Below, one piece after another: positions 1 through 10,014 of a stretch of 64,000 bases of DNA. How positions within the stretch are numbered: position 1 is the stretch's first letter; each line of letters begins with the position of its first letter. The stretch is from Bactericera cockerelli (Eukaryota > Arthropoda > Insecta > Hemiptera > Triozidae): assembly GCA_024516035.1 (NCBI GenBank), contig CM044955.1, positions 53,580,948 through 53,644,947 on the forward strand. The letters are read 5' to 3'. The notes beneath the pieces are model-generated. The model was not told the origin of the DNA, made no database searches, and saw only the letters and a list, made by a program, of their open reading frames with translations. The position numbers and the translations under genes are program-made.

Positions 1-34
1 TAATGTAGATCAAATGATAAATTAATATACCTAA

Positions 35-290
35 CTAGCCGTTTGCCCGTGCTTTGCAACGGGACTAAATTTCAAATTTACTAAGGCATGGCCGTACTGC
101 TGGACAGCAATGCCTTTTTGAACTTTTTATAATTTTTCTGGACAAAGCGATAATGGTTTTGGGGGGGTCAATTCTGGGACTTTTTGCGCTATCTCTTACC
201 GTTATGGCTAAACAACTCCGGACAAACAAACAAACAAACATAGGTAGGTAGGTAGGTAGGTAGTCCTTTTTTCTGTTTTATATATAGAGA
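35..290 (-). mobile_element. Short non-autonomous Helitron-like element
   Basis: Read on the minus strand, the element starts TCTCTATATATAAAAC directly after an A and ends CTAG directly before a T, the A/T insertion context and TC...CTRR ends of Helitrons. A 5-bp stem (CCCGT/ACGGG, 8-nt loop) lies a few bases before CTAG, matching the usual 3' hairpin. The 256-bp body holds (GTTT)n and (CTAC)n runs and no coding capacity. The ends are read directly; assignment to the Helitron class is from family knowledge. Confidence 0.65.
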
Positions 291-329
291 TTAAATATTA
301 GTCGACGATGAGAGAGTAGTCTCTGTGAT

Positions 330-396
330 GGTCGACTGGTGTAGGTAAAACACAAGGTTTGCAAGGTGACCTGGGTTCGAATCCCGGCTAGGTAGA
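330..396 (+). repeat. tRNA-like SINE head fragment
   Basis: A good Pol III B box (GGGTTCGAATCCC) near 371-383 follows a weak A-box-like stretch. No cloverleaf acceptor pairing is seen, so this is a SINE relic rather than a tRNA gene. Confidence 0.35.
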
Positions 397-549
397 ATTT
401 TTACTCTGTACTATGGATGGCCGGTTTTCTGTTATATCTCGTGAGAAAGAAAACAGTAGTTACTAGTTTGAGTCAACCTCCTTTGACCGTTTAATTTCGA
501 ATGAAGTGAGTATGGTTTAACTCGATCAACATTGATATGTCACAATCTA

Positions 550-800
550 ACTATCGGTCTACCTATACTGCCCGTAGACCAGAGTTCCCGAGTTCGACTC
601 TCGGTTGGAGCAGACTTTTCGACGAAAATTCTGTTTCATCAAAACACGTGAGGCTGACATTTCCGGCCCTACCCAGGCTGGGTGAGGTTAATGTGGGTAG
701 CTGGTACGATTCCCAGCGAATAGAGGGTAAAACCCCCGTCCTGACTATCTCAGTTAGGACGTTAATACCAAATAGAATCAACTGGTCACAATAGATCTAC
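550..800 (+). repeat. SINE-B copy (tRNA-like head, shared tail)
   Basis: It has the head sequence GAGTTCGACTCTCGG (B box) followed by GAGCAGACTTTTCG and the long tail ACCCAGGCTGGGTGAGGTTA ... AGGGTAAAACCCCCGTC. The same arrangement recurs at 15275 and 38271. The 5' end of the head is degraded here. Open frames inside it are not genes. Confidence 0.65.
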
Positions 801-924
801 ATAATTAGGTCGCAGTGTTAATTGTAAGGTCAGAGAATAATAATAAAAATGTATAATCTAGAACAATTTCTTACTTTTTCTGTTTATACTGATTATGCTG
901 AAATGACACCATGTTTAGCAACTT

Positions 925-1040
925 ACCAACCTCAGTAGCTTGATCGATAAGGCAGTGGACTTGTAACCTAGAAGTCGGTGGTTCAAGTCCCGGTTTCAGC
1001 GTAGATTTAGTAAAGCGAGTCTGAGTACTTCTGACTTAAC
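925..1040 (+). repeat. SINE-D copy (tRNA-like)
   Basis: An A-box region (CAGTAGCTTGATCGATAAGG) is followed by the B box GGTGGTTCAAGTCCC and by the unit GTAGATTTAGTAAAGCGAG. Near-identical copies lie at 19192, 40868 and, inverted, 47518, which marks a dispersed SINE rather than a tRNA gene. Confidence 0.65.
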
Positions 1041-1198
1041 TTTAATGTTTAGGAACTTGAAGTTAGGCAAATACATGGGTCATAATTTCTTAAAGCCATA
1101 GTAAGAAACAGTTTCAAACAATTGGACGGTTTAGGGAAGTGTAGATTATGTAACTCAGTTTATAAACTAGGAAGTGGAACTTCTAATTTATTGAAACA

Positions 1199-1870
1199 CT
1201 AGCGGTTTACACCTGCCGCTTCGCCAGCTCATCACACACACACAACACACCACACCACACCACACCACAGCACACCACACCAACCCACACCACACCACCA
1301 CACACAACACACCACCATACACAACACACCACACCACACCACCACACACAACACACACACACACCACACACAAACACACATCATACTCACATCACACAAA
1401 ACACACACCACACATACCACACCACACACACCACACCACACACTCACACCACACACACACACCACACACACACACACCACACCACACCACACCGCACAGA
1501 AAAGTAAAAATGAGAAAAAAATTGTGTCACAATCCACTTTTTGTCCTTACCCGGCATAGCTCAAGAAGGGCTCATCAGAATTTTGCGATCGATATGTCAA
1601 AGGAAAGCTCAGACCCTTGCCTAAAACTTTCTCACTTTGAGTTGATATGTCGTCACTTCAAATTAAAAAAAAAATGTCATTTAGGTCACAATATTTTTTA
1701 CGTTTTACCCATCCATTTTTTTACCTTACCTGGCGTAGCTCAAGAACGGCTCATCAGGAATTCGCAATCGATACGTCAATTGAAAGCTCAAACCCTTGCC
1801 TAAAGTTTTCTGGCTTTGAGTTGATAGGTCGTTGAGACAAATTTCGAGAAAAAATATCATTTAGGTCTAA
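1199..1870 (-). mobile_element. Helitron-like 3' end with AC microsatellite and two ~190-bp units
   Basis: On the minus strand the right-hand end reads GGCGAAGCGGC...CGCTAG before a T, the same end as the element at 48964-50039. Inside it are an impure AC/ACC microsatellite (about 1232-1497) and two tandem units of about 190 bp (roughly 1540-1870) marked by GCGTAGCTCAAGAACGGCTC, also found in the 49-kb element. No 5' TC end was found, so the element is truncated or interrupted. Peptides made of V/C or H/T repeats here are low-complexity artefacts. Confidence 0.55.
1232..1497. repeat. Impure (AC)n/(ACC)n microsatellite
   Basis: About 266 bp is almost only A and C in ACAC, ACC and AACAC steps. 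It sits inside the Helitron-like element in mirror orientation to the GT tract at 49572-49965. Confidence 0.9.
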
Positions 1871-1904
1871 AAACGTAAAAAAATTGTGTCGCCCTTCCAA
1901 GTTT

Positions 1905-2262
1905 TAAGACTCTCCCTTTTCACCGGGGCTGGCGCTCCAGTTAGAATTTAATAAAATCCTTTCTTATTGCACATCCATAATATAGAGTCAAGCTATATAT
2001 TAATTTTGAGCCACCAGAAATTTACCGGTACGGAGAAACAGTGATGAAAAGGTGAAAAGATGAAAAAGCGCGTTTTTTCATGCAAATGCTTTTTCCTTTT
2101 TCCCCCGTGGCGGGCGCCCCACTGGGAATATTTCAAAATCCTTTCTTAGTGTGCATTCACGACATAAAAGTGACCTACATACCTAATTTCAGCTTCCTAG
2201 GACTTACCAGTGCTGAGAAATCGAGATGAATGAGTGAGTGACTGTCACGTGAGTGAGTGTTA
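1905..2262. repeat. Two divergent tandem units of ~185 bp
   Basis: Two units share the landmarks CCTTTTC..C, a GGCGC.CCA core, AAAATCCTTTCTTA and a GAGAAA...GATGAA end. The first is about 1912-2075 and the second about 2095-2250. They follow the Helitron-like 3' end and may be part of the same composite insertion. No coding potential is seen. Confidence 0.5.
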
Positions 2263-2299
2263 ACAAATTTTGTGAACCGAGATTTATCTCCTGTACACG

Positions 2300-2835
2300 T
2301 TCAGAATGCAAAATTGTGAGATTTAGTTAGTGTGAGATTTAGTTAGTGTACTGAATGATGAAAGAACCGGTGCTTTTGTACTTGGTTCTTGAGTAATTAC
2401 TCGAATCCACTATTCCATTTACATCCGCTCTCAGAATCTCAAAAACCAAGTACAAAAGAACCTGGGTAAATACTCGGTACTTTTATATAATCGATTACTG
2501 AAGTACCGGTTCTATGAAATACTCGGTATTACCCATCTCTAATTATTGCCAACAATACTGAAACGGGGTACTTTTCTTTTAGTGAATCTAGCAGTGGGTT
2601 TCAAAATTTGAAAAGATCAACAAAATTGCTGAGCGCTATTTAGTGTCACTGAAAGAATCACACTTGTTATCTAAAGATTTCTCCTCTCTTCAGAAAGTAT
2701 ACTATAAAATTTTCTCTCAGCATCTTTCTAAAGTTTCTTTTTTGTTTGCGGGGCTTGATGGAAAAAGGGTGTAAGTCGATTTACGCCCTTTTTGCATCAC
2801 TGATTGAGGAAAATCAATTAAATCAAAAAGTAGTG
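2300..2835. other. Non-genic; a hAT-type terminal sequence at its centre
   Basis: The stretch at about 2370-2541 holds repeated ACCGGTxCTTT and CTCGGTA motifs and ends in the complement of TAGAGATGGGTAATACCG, a terminus typical of hAT-like MITEs. I could not find the matching left end. The remainder to 2835 shows no feature I can support. Confidence 0.3.
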
Positions 2836-3268
2836 ATATCCCCCAAAAAACACTTCGTGTAAAAATAGTCGTCAAGTGTTGGAATAATTAAAAAGAACTG
2901 ATATCAAAAACGTCAATTTTCTATGTTTCAAGGAATTTTTTTTCACGTAATTAGTCACACAACAAAATAATACTCTTGAAAGAACCATATTGTATAGTTA
3001 CAGAACCACGTCCTTGACTACTACTGCACACTGTTTTGTTAGCAGATTACTACACATAAATTTCAGAACAAAACAGTGTGCAGTAGTCAAGGACGTGGTT
3101 CTGTAACTATACAATATGGTTCTTTCAAGAGTATTATTTTGTTGTGTGACTAATTACGTGAAAAAAAATTCCTTGAAACATAGAAAATTGACGTTTTTGA
3201 TATCAGTTCTTTTTAATTATTCCAACACTTGACGACTATTTTTACACGAAGTGTTTTTTGGGGGATAT
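2836..3268. repeat. Near-perfect long hairpin, ~200-bp arms, 26-nt loop
   Basis: The left arm 2836-3040 and right arm 3067-3268 are reverse complements; the only difference I see is a 3-nt ACT duplication near the loop. The loop is 3041-3066. The right arm ends 44 bp before the splice acceptor of the first visible patched-related exon, inside the upstream intron. A related-looking hairpin lies at 43285-43762. Candidate explanations are a foldback element or an assembly palindrome. Confidence 0.9.
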
Positions 3269-3312
3269 GAAACACAAATTATAAATGACCTCTTCTGTCC
3301 CACTGTTCCTAG

Positions 3313-3573
3313 GTTCGACGACATCTGCGCCAAATGGGTCGACTCCTGCTTCCCCAACGACATTCTCAACTTGGACTACGTGATGGAAGACGTGGAGACG
3401 AAAGCCCTCAACTTGACCTTCCCGATCATGTTCAACCCGGTCACGTGGGACGCCCACGCCTTCCCGGTGTACTTCGGAGCCACGGAGATATCCGATGAGG
3501 GGACCATCATTCGGGTGCCCGCCCTGCAGCTGGTCTACTTCGTCACCTCGGATACGAAGGCGCAGGACGCAAG
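3313..3573 (+). CDS. Patched-related membrane protein, exon (extracellular loop 1)
   Basis: This is the first recognisable exon of a patched-domain (PTCHD3-like, RND superfamily) gene. It codes 87 residues beginning FDDICAKW and ending DTKAQDA plus two bases, typical of the large first extracellular loop of patched-related proteins. The acceptor is CTGTTCCTAG before 3313 and the donor is AAG/GTCAGT at 3573/3574. The exon ends in phase 2; the single G that opens the exon at 9638 completes an Arg codon, giving DAR-GSKWEEAF across the junction. Its GC-rich codon use stands out from the AT-rich intron. The donor lies in a 73-bp repeat present five times. Upstream exons are not visible. Confidence 0.8.
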
Positions 3574-3925
3574 GTCAGTGACCCCATTTGTGTTTTGACC
3601 AGTTGCATGGTAGCTAATGGACAGATTTAGAGGCACAGGACGCAAGGTCAGTGACCCCATTTGTGTTTTGACCAGTTGCATGGTAGCTAATGGACAGATT
3701 TAGAGGCGCAGGACGCAAGGTCAGTGACCTTCTTTGTGTTTTGACCAGTTGCATGGTAGCTAATGGACAGATTTAGAGGCGCAGGACGCAAGGTCAGTGA
3801 CCTTCTTTGTGTTTTGACCAGTTGCATGGTAGCTAATGGACAGATTTAGAGGCGCAGGACGCAAGGTCAGTGACCTTTGTTCAGTTTTGACCAGTTGCAT
3901 GGTAGCTAATGGACAGATTTAGAGG
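3561..3925. repeat. 73-bp minisatellite carrying a splice donor, five copies
   Basis: Five head-to-tail units of exactly 73 bp start at 3561, 3634, 3707, 3780 and 3853. Each contains the last coding bases of the exon (CAGGACGCAAG), the donor GTCAGTGACC and about 55 bp of intron. Copy 2 and the repeat remnant after copy 5 read CACA or CACAT in place of CGCA. Confidence 0.95.
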
Positions 3926-4019
3926 CACATTATCATGTTTTTTTTTAATTTTAAATTTGTTTGTTTTTTTTGTAACAAAAATGGGCTTAACCCCGTAAGT
4001 TTGTGTAAAAAAAAAAAAA

Positions 4020-4168
4020 AAAAATATGAAACAGGATTAAAGCTAAGCTAAGGCAGACACGCCCTCAAGTCGGAGTTTTTAATCAACCACAGAGGACTAG
4101 AGGCCAAGTCCAGGGATAGTGTCCACTTAGAGTCAATCTAATCCTGTTTTATGATTTGGCCCTTAATC
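4020..4168. mobile_element. MITE-G copy
   Basis: It is bounded by ATGAAACAGGATTA on the left and the inverted CTAATCCTGTTTTATGATTT on the right. The core has the diagnostic CCCTCAAGTCGGAGTTT and CCAAGTCCAGGGATAG half-sites, which can pair. Other copies are listed separately. Confidence 0.55.
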
Positions 4169-5145
4169 ATGAATCAAATGGCACAATCAAATGATTAAGT
4201 ACCGTATTATGAAACATAAATAATCATAATTAATAAATACGACTACACGAGTAACTTCACTTCACCTTAATCATAGATGTATACTGCACCGAGTGACATG
4301 TTGTTTCCCATGTACCTAATTTCTTATGCATTCACAAGCAATGTTTGCTTTTCATGTAAGCATCTAATAATCAATGGGAACATGTGTGAGAAGTTAGTAG
4401 ATGTATACCTATTGTGCACCTTTGCTTTGTTTAGGTACTTCATTCATATTTACTGCTGCTGGTTTTTTAGCAAAAATATTATATTAACTACGGTGATTTT
4501 TGTAATTTTTTAACAGATTTCTCAAACTTACACCTATCAATAAAAACATATTGCAAATAGGTATGATAACGATGATAATGTACATATTTATGTATAGGCT
4601 TGCAATATACTCAGGTGTGATTATGTGATGTCACCAAGAAATTGGCCAATCCGTTTAACACCTCTTCATAGCAAATATATTTTAGCCTTGATTATATCTT
4701 TACTTAGGTAGGTACTGTGTTTATTTTATGAGTAACATTTCTTTTAGCTTACCGTTTAGACTCTAGCGTCTATATAACATCTAAGGATTATAGGCCATTC
4801 GAGACGAGGTTATTACCCTCCATTGCAAACACGGTATTGTAGCTTTAAATGATGCAATTCACCCGGTTTTTCACAGCCCTACACGAGATTAGAAACATTT
4901 TCTATCATCCAATACGAGTAACCTTCAGAATGCTATTATTCTGTGGTCACATAAGTATATAATTGAGAAAAAAAAACTATGCATTTGGTGGTATTAAAAC
5001 CAACAGATCCCCACACTAACTGGATTACCAGATTTGCTGTCACGATTCAACAGGTATACCCTATTAACTTGGTGATAATCACTCCTAGAAACCCTTCAAA
5101 GCTTAGAAGTACCTTTGTATAAATGTTTCTTTATAAACAAACAAT
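4169..5145. other. Intronic sequence without a supported gene
   Basis: It is AT-rich intron of the patched-related gene. A SINE-E head fragment (ACCAACAGATCCCCACACTA ... GGATTACCAGATT) is seen at about 4995-5040, and a short piece at 4860-4880 (ACCCGGTTTTTCACA) recurs at about 42231. I see no coding exon. Confidence 0.5.
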
Positions 5146-5148
5146 GCC

Positions 5149-5325
5149 AGCGTTGATGGCGCGTTGAATGCACCGGTTCCCGTAGGATCACCGAAGTTAA
5201 GCAACGTCCAGCGAGGTGAAGACTTCGTGATTCTGGCATTCCGGCCCAACCCAGGCTGGGTGAGGTCAATGTGGGTAGCAGGTTTGTAAGTTCCCTGCGA
5301 ACAAAGGGCAAATATCAAGATATAG
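5149..5325 (+). repeat. SINE-5S copy (5S rRNA-derived head)
   Basis: The head closely follows 5S rRNA: CACCGGTTCCCGTAGGATCA then CCGAAGTTAAGCAACGTC. It is followed by the tail CCCAGGCTGGGTGAGGTCAA shared with SINE-B. The 5S head is cut after the internal promoter region, and the copy is not an rRNA gene. Confidence 0.75.
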
Positions 5326-6389
5326 GCTAGAATTGGCGTCTTAAGTTTAAAGAACGTGAAGAACTTGGTGCTCGATAAAAACAAATAAATACATAAAAAA
5401 CAAATAAATATAAATTAATAATCTAAAAAAAAAAAAGATTAACCCGTTGAATCAAGACCAGGTTGGTTGAGACATTAACTTTCTCGGTTAGGTAACGTTT
5501 GTTAGGTTGTTCGTCTTCTTTAGGTGTTGTCTCTTGTCGGAGGCATTAGTTGCAGACCTTGGTGGTTATAGCGTGTAGAGGACATATTAACTTCATTAGC
5601 CCGCTCAAGCACAGGTAGTTTTAAATGTGTACATCTCTCAAGGTATGTGATCTTAGGATGATGTTCATTTATACACAAAATTAAGACAACAAAAAAAAGA
5701 AGAAAAAAAGAACAGCCCAAAAATTATATTTAACTTGCAAAGAGACAGACAAATATATACAGACAGATGTTTTTTTATCCATAATAATTGGCAGTGTTTT
5801 TACATATTTTAAACGTATTCAGAAAATTGCCTTATTTTTTTCTTGACCCTCTAATTCTCAAGTCTATGGATCTAACGATTGAGAACTGGTTCTTTATACA
5901 GACAGATAATATACATTATTTATGTAGATACATTCTCCCTTTCAAAATCTTGTTAACTCCCCAAAAAAACACCTCTTCGCGGTATAAGATTCCCCGCAAA
6001 GTGACCCAAAAAATTCTTATTATGTTTGAGCCCCGGTTGTTTACAATAGTAAGTTTAACTATGACATAAATAAAACACAAATAAATTTAATAATGTATTG
6101 GTATAACGTTCCCTTTTACTGTTCAGTGAATATTACAAGTACATAATATATTACATAATTATGTCGGTACTGTATTATTTACAAGTATACCAAACAGTAA
6201 TTATACAGGCAGCAGTTTTTAAAACCTCCACCAGTACCCTGGAAATAATAATTGACACTCTTATTAATGCTACCTAAGTAGTATAAATTCTAAAAAGAAA
6301 AGTACCCTTATTCCCAGCTATTTTCAGCAGTAAAAGTCTCAATTTCTCAAATCTATGAAGTAAATTCATGCATTGGCAATTCATGTCTG
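5326..6389. other. Intronic sequence without a supported gene
   Basis: AT-rich intronic DNA. The longer open frames here are leucine/phenylalanine-rich translations of AT-rich sequence with no motif I recognise. No feature is supported. Confidence 0.5.
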
Positions 6390-6593
6390 TCCCGGTAGCT
6401 CAGTGATAAAGGCGGCACTCTGTGAATCCAGAGATTCCAGAGGTCGCGGGTTCGAAACCCAGCCGGGACAAGACAAGTTATCCTCCCATTTGGGATTTTT
6501 ACCACATAATAATACGGCTTACTGCTGGAATAATGGGACTTAATAGTCCTAATCGGGCAGTATAAATAAGGCGATATTATTATTATTATTATT
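6390..6593 (+). repeat. SINE-A copy, best-preserved tRNA-like head
   Basis: The head can pair as a tRNA acceptor stem (TCCCGGT with GCCGGGA), has the A box TAGCTCAGTGATAAAGG, an anticodon-like stem CTCTG/CAGAG, and the B box GGGTTCGAAACCC. The tail runs through CTCCCATTTGGGATTTTTAC and TAATAGTCCTAATCGGGCAG to (ATT)n. The repeated tail shows this is a SINE, not a functional tRNA. Other copies or fragments: 18448, 23330 (-), 30488 (-), 41438 and 57899 (-). Confidence 0.8.
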
Positions 6594-6739
6594 GGGTGGG
6601 ACTCGAAACAGCCTATACGCTACCTGCATCACCTGATTAGCGCCTTAACATTTAAGTTCACAATTTTACTATTACTACCCACACACAATGAAGAGGCCTT
6701 GTGCTTCACCACAAAGAAAAACTTTTCTTTTTCCTCAAC

Positions 6740-6885
6740 AATTTCTAGCCACAAAATAGGAATCGACCATTTCTAGCCACAAAATAGGAATCGACCATTG
6801 TGGTGAAGATGTGAGAATCTCGGTCTCTTGGTCGTTGGTCCGAAGGTTGCGGGTTCCATCCACCTTCGGGGCGGAATTTTCGGGC
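6740..6885. repeat. 30-bp tandem duplication followed by a tRNA-like head
   Basis: A 30-bp segment (CATTTCTAGCCACAAAATAG...) is present twice head to tail at about 6740-6800. A tRNA-like segment with A-box-like and B-box-like (GCGGGTTCCATCC) sequence follows at about 6815-6880. Confidence 0.45.
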
Positions 6886-8165
6886 AGAAAATTTGCGCTA
6901 TCCTCCGCTATCCTTTGGACCGGGTGTACACAATTTTACTGTGCACATTTTTTTGTAGTGCCTTGGACCTGATTTTTTTTGTCACTATTTATTCTGGAAG
7001 ATATTAGTTCAAAACTCCCGACAGATTGCTACGGTAGCTAATAACTCTGTGCGATTAGCAGTGGGCCGCAGTGTGGTAAAAAATCAAAAAAGGGCAATAA
7101 AAGGCCGGTTGATATTTTTTAATCGGGGTATTGAATGAAAGGTCTCGATGTCCTCATGCTTGATTGAACATTTACAATGCGATAGTTGAATCTGTGTGAG
7201 GTTTACAGTACAGTTCACAGAACTACTAGTAATACATTATTAACACGTATTCATCCCACATAAACAAGCCCATGTATACATTTCTGACCCCTATGTCTAA
7301 ATTTTGACGAATTAACGATCGAAAATAAATTGACAACTTTCTGACAGCACACAATCGACAACACCTATCTCCAGGCTATTGCATCGTATAGGTAGGTACC
7401 TATGTCTTTTTATAAATCTGTAGTAAAATATACGTTAGTTATTAAATAAATAAATAAACTTCTGACCCCGCTCGAACGGGAAAAACCAGAGGAGACGATG
7501 ACATGTGCAAAAGCTTTACTAAACTGTAAATGAATATAATTACATCACCTCATATATGGAAATATGGCTTATTCAATGTAAACAACTTTGAATTTGTTGG
7601 CAGTAAAACTTGTACCTTACATCTTCTGCCACCATGACAATTAAACATACATTATTATGTAGCCCCAGCTGTAGGCATACTGGTTAGAACAACAACATAA
7701 TATATATTATGGGTGCCCTTAAAGTTAACGACCATGTATGGATGTACTTGAGCTGTCTAACATATGTGGATGTCATTAAAGTTAAAGTTCATGCATTGAA
7801 AAGTTATTCGACGGTAGAATATTGGAAAATGCAAAACATTATGTGGAACGAAGTAAACTTGTAATTGGTATTGCTCAAACATGCAACAGGTGTAATTATT
7901 GGTGAATAATTATTGATTATTAATAATTTAATCATGCACCTGCTTTAGACACGAGAACATGACTGGGTCACTATGAACGGGGCGGCAGACTTAGCAGTGG
8001 CTAAGGGACTTAGCACAGTTCCGAGATAGGAGATAGATTGGGGATTTTTATTTAGGGACATTCTAATAATGCGATTCTAATGCTAATAATGGAACTTCTA
8101 AACAGGTTTCATATTCGAAAATTTCGATGCTCTACTGTAAGAAACAGTGAAAAGACCAGCAAATC
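6886..8165. other. Intronic sequence without a supported gene
   Basis: AT-rich intron of the patched-related gene. I find no exon with conserved residues and bounded splice sites, and no complete repeat. Confidence 0.45.
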
Positions 8166-8400
8166 TAAGGGTTAGGTGGAAGAAATTGCCATACCCCGCC
8201 CTTTAGTTAGGATATATGTTTTTATATATTTTACTATTCTTTTTCATTTTTATTGTATATATTGTTTCCAGTCAGGCTAGTTGCATACATTTGGTAAGGG
8301 AAAAACCAAATAATAGTATAATGTAGTCAGGCTAGTTGCATATATTAAACACCAAGCTGAAATCTTGGTGTTTATTAACCAAGATTTCATCTTATCTTAT
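8166..8400. repeat. LINE-like 3' tail (family H), direct repeats and small hairpin
   Basis: The segment GGTGGAAGAAATTGCC...CCCGCCCTTTAGTTAGGA followed by a T-rich run recurs at 10015, 18048, 45525 (-), 52448 and 58283 (-), as expected of a dispersed LINE or SINE 3' end. Just after it, AGTCAGGCTAGTTGCATA occurs twice (from about 8272 and 8326). A 10-bp stem (AAACACCAAG/CTTGGTGTTT) lies at about 8347-8373. Confidence 0.45.
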
Positions 8401-8685
8401 TGGTGAATTCAGGAGATCGATGGATAAAGCAAAGGATACGCCACTGGCCAAAGTCCTTGGTTGACCAGACTCTATTACTCAGGAGATCCAGATAGGTACC
8501 TGTTATCAATGATTGATATCTGTTATCAATTATCAATGCGGTAATCCGATTACCCATCAATACGTTAAGAATAATCTTCTGGTATCTGATATGTAACGTC
8601 TAGCATTTGTAGCTTACTGCTACTAGAGCTCAATGTCTACTGTTATAGACAAGTAACGTACAACTAGTCAGTCAGAGTATCAATA

Positions 8686-9126
8686 CAGGGTGGTCCAGAA
8701 AGTTTGCACCAAAATGATAGGGGTAATAAAAGAGACCATTTCCAACAAAAATATTCCCGGACATTTTCCTTTATTTTTTGTCGTTTTCAAAATGGCGGCC
8801 AAAACGTGTATTTTTCAAATATGTGCGTTCAGAACCTTGACAGCCTAAATGAGCATGATCATTAAAACATTGAACGGGTTAATTTAACTTATTTCAATTA
8901 AAATTTTATTCTCAATTCAAAAATGCAATCCGTTTTTTTCTAGGTTTTACAGAAAAAATTAAAAAAATCAAAAGCCAAACCAAAGTCGGAATATTGAAAA
9001 ACACACTTTTGGCCGCCATTTTGAAAACGACAAAAAAATAAAGGAAAATGTCCGGGAATATTTTTGTTGGAAATGGTCTCTTTTATCACCCTTATCATTT
9101 TGGTGCAAACTTTCTGGACCACCCTG
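8686..9126. mobile_element. Mariner-type foldback MITE
   Basis: The ends are long inverted repeats starting CAGGGTGGTCCAGAAAGTTT and flanked by TA on both sides (8684-8685 and 9127-9128). The inverted repeats extend about 130 bp, through CCAAAATGATA, ATATTCCCGGACATTTTCC and CAAAATGGCGGCC, with few mismatches. TA duplications and CAGGG ends fit Tc1/mariner non-autonomous elements. Open frames reading through the arms are not genes. Confidence 0.8.
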
Positions 9127-9156
9127 TATAAGCAGAAAAGTGAGAAGTTGTACTAC

Positions 9157-9195
<39 letters not shown>

Positions 9196-9637
9196 GGAAT
9201 GTTTTATTTATTTTTATTAAATATAAAAAACTTGTCCCAGGGACCGTCCTTATGGAAGGGAACCGAGGATGCAAGAAGCATTTCCTCTTTGAATGGCCAG
9301 ACCAATTTTTTGGTAAAGAAAATGATTGGAACGGGGATCACCCGTAATTCCAATCAATTTCTTACTAATTATACAATATATACATAGTGAAGATGCATCT
9401 CATTGCATTGACATTGGTATCCTGAGCCTATGATTCGTTCAGAAATTGAAAAACTGGGTACGTCAAATTTTCGACGAATACAATACTTTTCTTATTCTAG
9501 AATAAGGAAAGTAAAAATTTCCTGTAGGTACTGTAGCGTAAAGTTCATCGAAAAATGAAATAATATCAGACCCTTTCAATGAAACTTTCAAAAATGAAGC
9601 TTTCAAACCAACCAACCCTCCTCTCTCTCTGTTCCAG
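9127..9637. other. Intron 3' part: poly(T) and a recurring small palindrome
   Basis: A T homopolymer with few interruptions spans about 9160-9191. The palindromic motif TTTCTTAT-tctag-AATAAGGAAA lies at 9484-9513 and recurs elsewhere. The pyrimidine tract CCTCCTCTCTCTCTGTTCCAG at the right end is the acceptor of the next exon. Confidence 0.6.
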
Positions 9638-9981
9638 GGGGTCCAAATGGGAAGAAGCTTTCCTGGATGCGATCGGCAAGGCAGAGGACTCGGGCGTGTT
9701 CAAGCACATTTCCACCGCCCGCTTCGCGTCTCGAACCCTCGACATCGAGCTTGAGAAGAACACCCGCACCGTGGTGCCCTACTTCACCACCACCTTCCTT
9801 ATCATGGCTGGGTTCTCTGTGTTCACTCTCCTCATGACGGATTGGGTGCGGTCCAAACCCTACCTGGGACTCATGGGCAACGTTTCGACGGCGATGGCTA
9901 TTGTGGCCGCTTTCGGAACCGCTGTCTACCTGGGCATTCCCTTCATTGGCATCAACTTTGTGTCGCCGCTGCTAATGTGCA
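9638..9981 (+). CDS. Patched-related membrane protein, exon (start of sterol-sensing domain)
   Basis: This exon codes about 114 residues from GSKWEEAFLD to the first base of a Ser codon. It contains the conserved ARFASRTLDIEL...NTRTVVPYF approach to the membrane, a hydrophobic segment (FLIMAGFSVFTLLM), then a second and third (MAIVAAFGTAVYLGI and GINFVSPLLM), corresponding to TM2 to the start of TM4 of the sterol-sensing domain in patched-like proteins. The acceptor is CTGTTCCAG and the donor is A/GTAAGT at 9981/9982, phase 1, completed by GT at 18212-18213. It is clearly homologous to PTCHD3/ptr proteins. The substrate is not knowable from sequence. Confidence 0.88.
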
Positions 9982-10014
9982 GTAAGTATATTTAAGCATA
10001 AGTATACTAAGCAT

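Noticed and set aside
1188..1537. Cys/Val-rich frames of 63-101 codons
   Set aside because: Same cause: AC microsatellite.
3242..3457. Minus-strand 71-codon gene
   Set aside because: It is the antisense shadow of the patched-related exon and the hairpin arm.
6390..6472. Functional tRNA gene
   Set aside because: The head folds like a tRNA, but the same head with the same 200-bp tail occurs several times in the window, so it is a SINE.
8940..9122. 60-codon minus-strand gene
   Set aside because: It lies wholly inside the inverted repeat of the mariner-type MITE.
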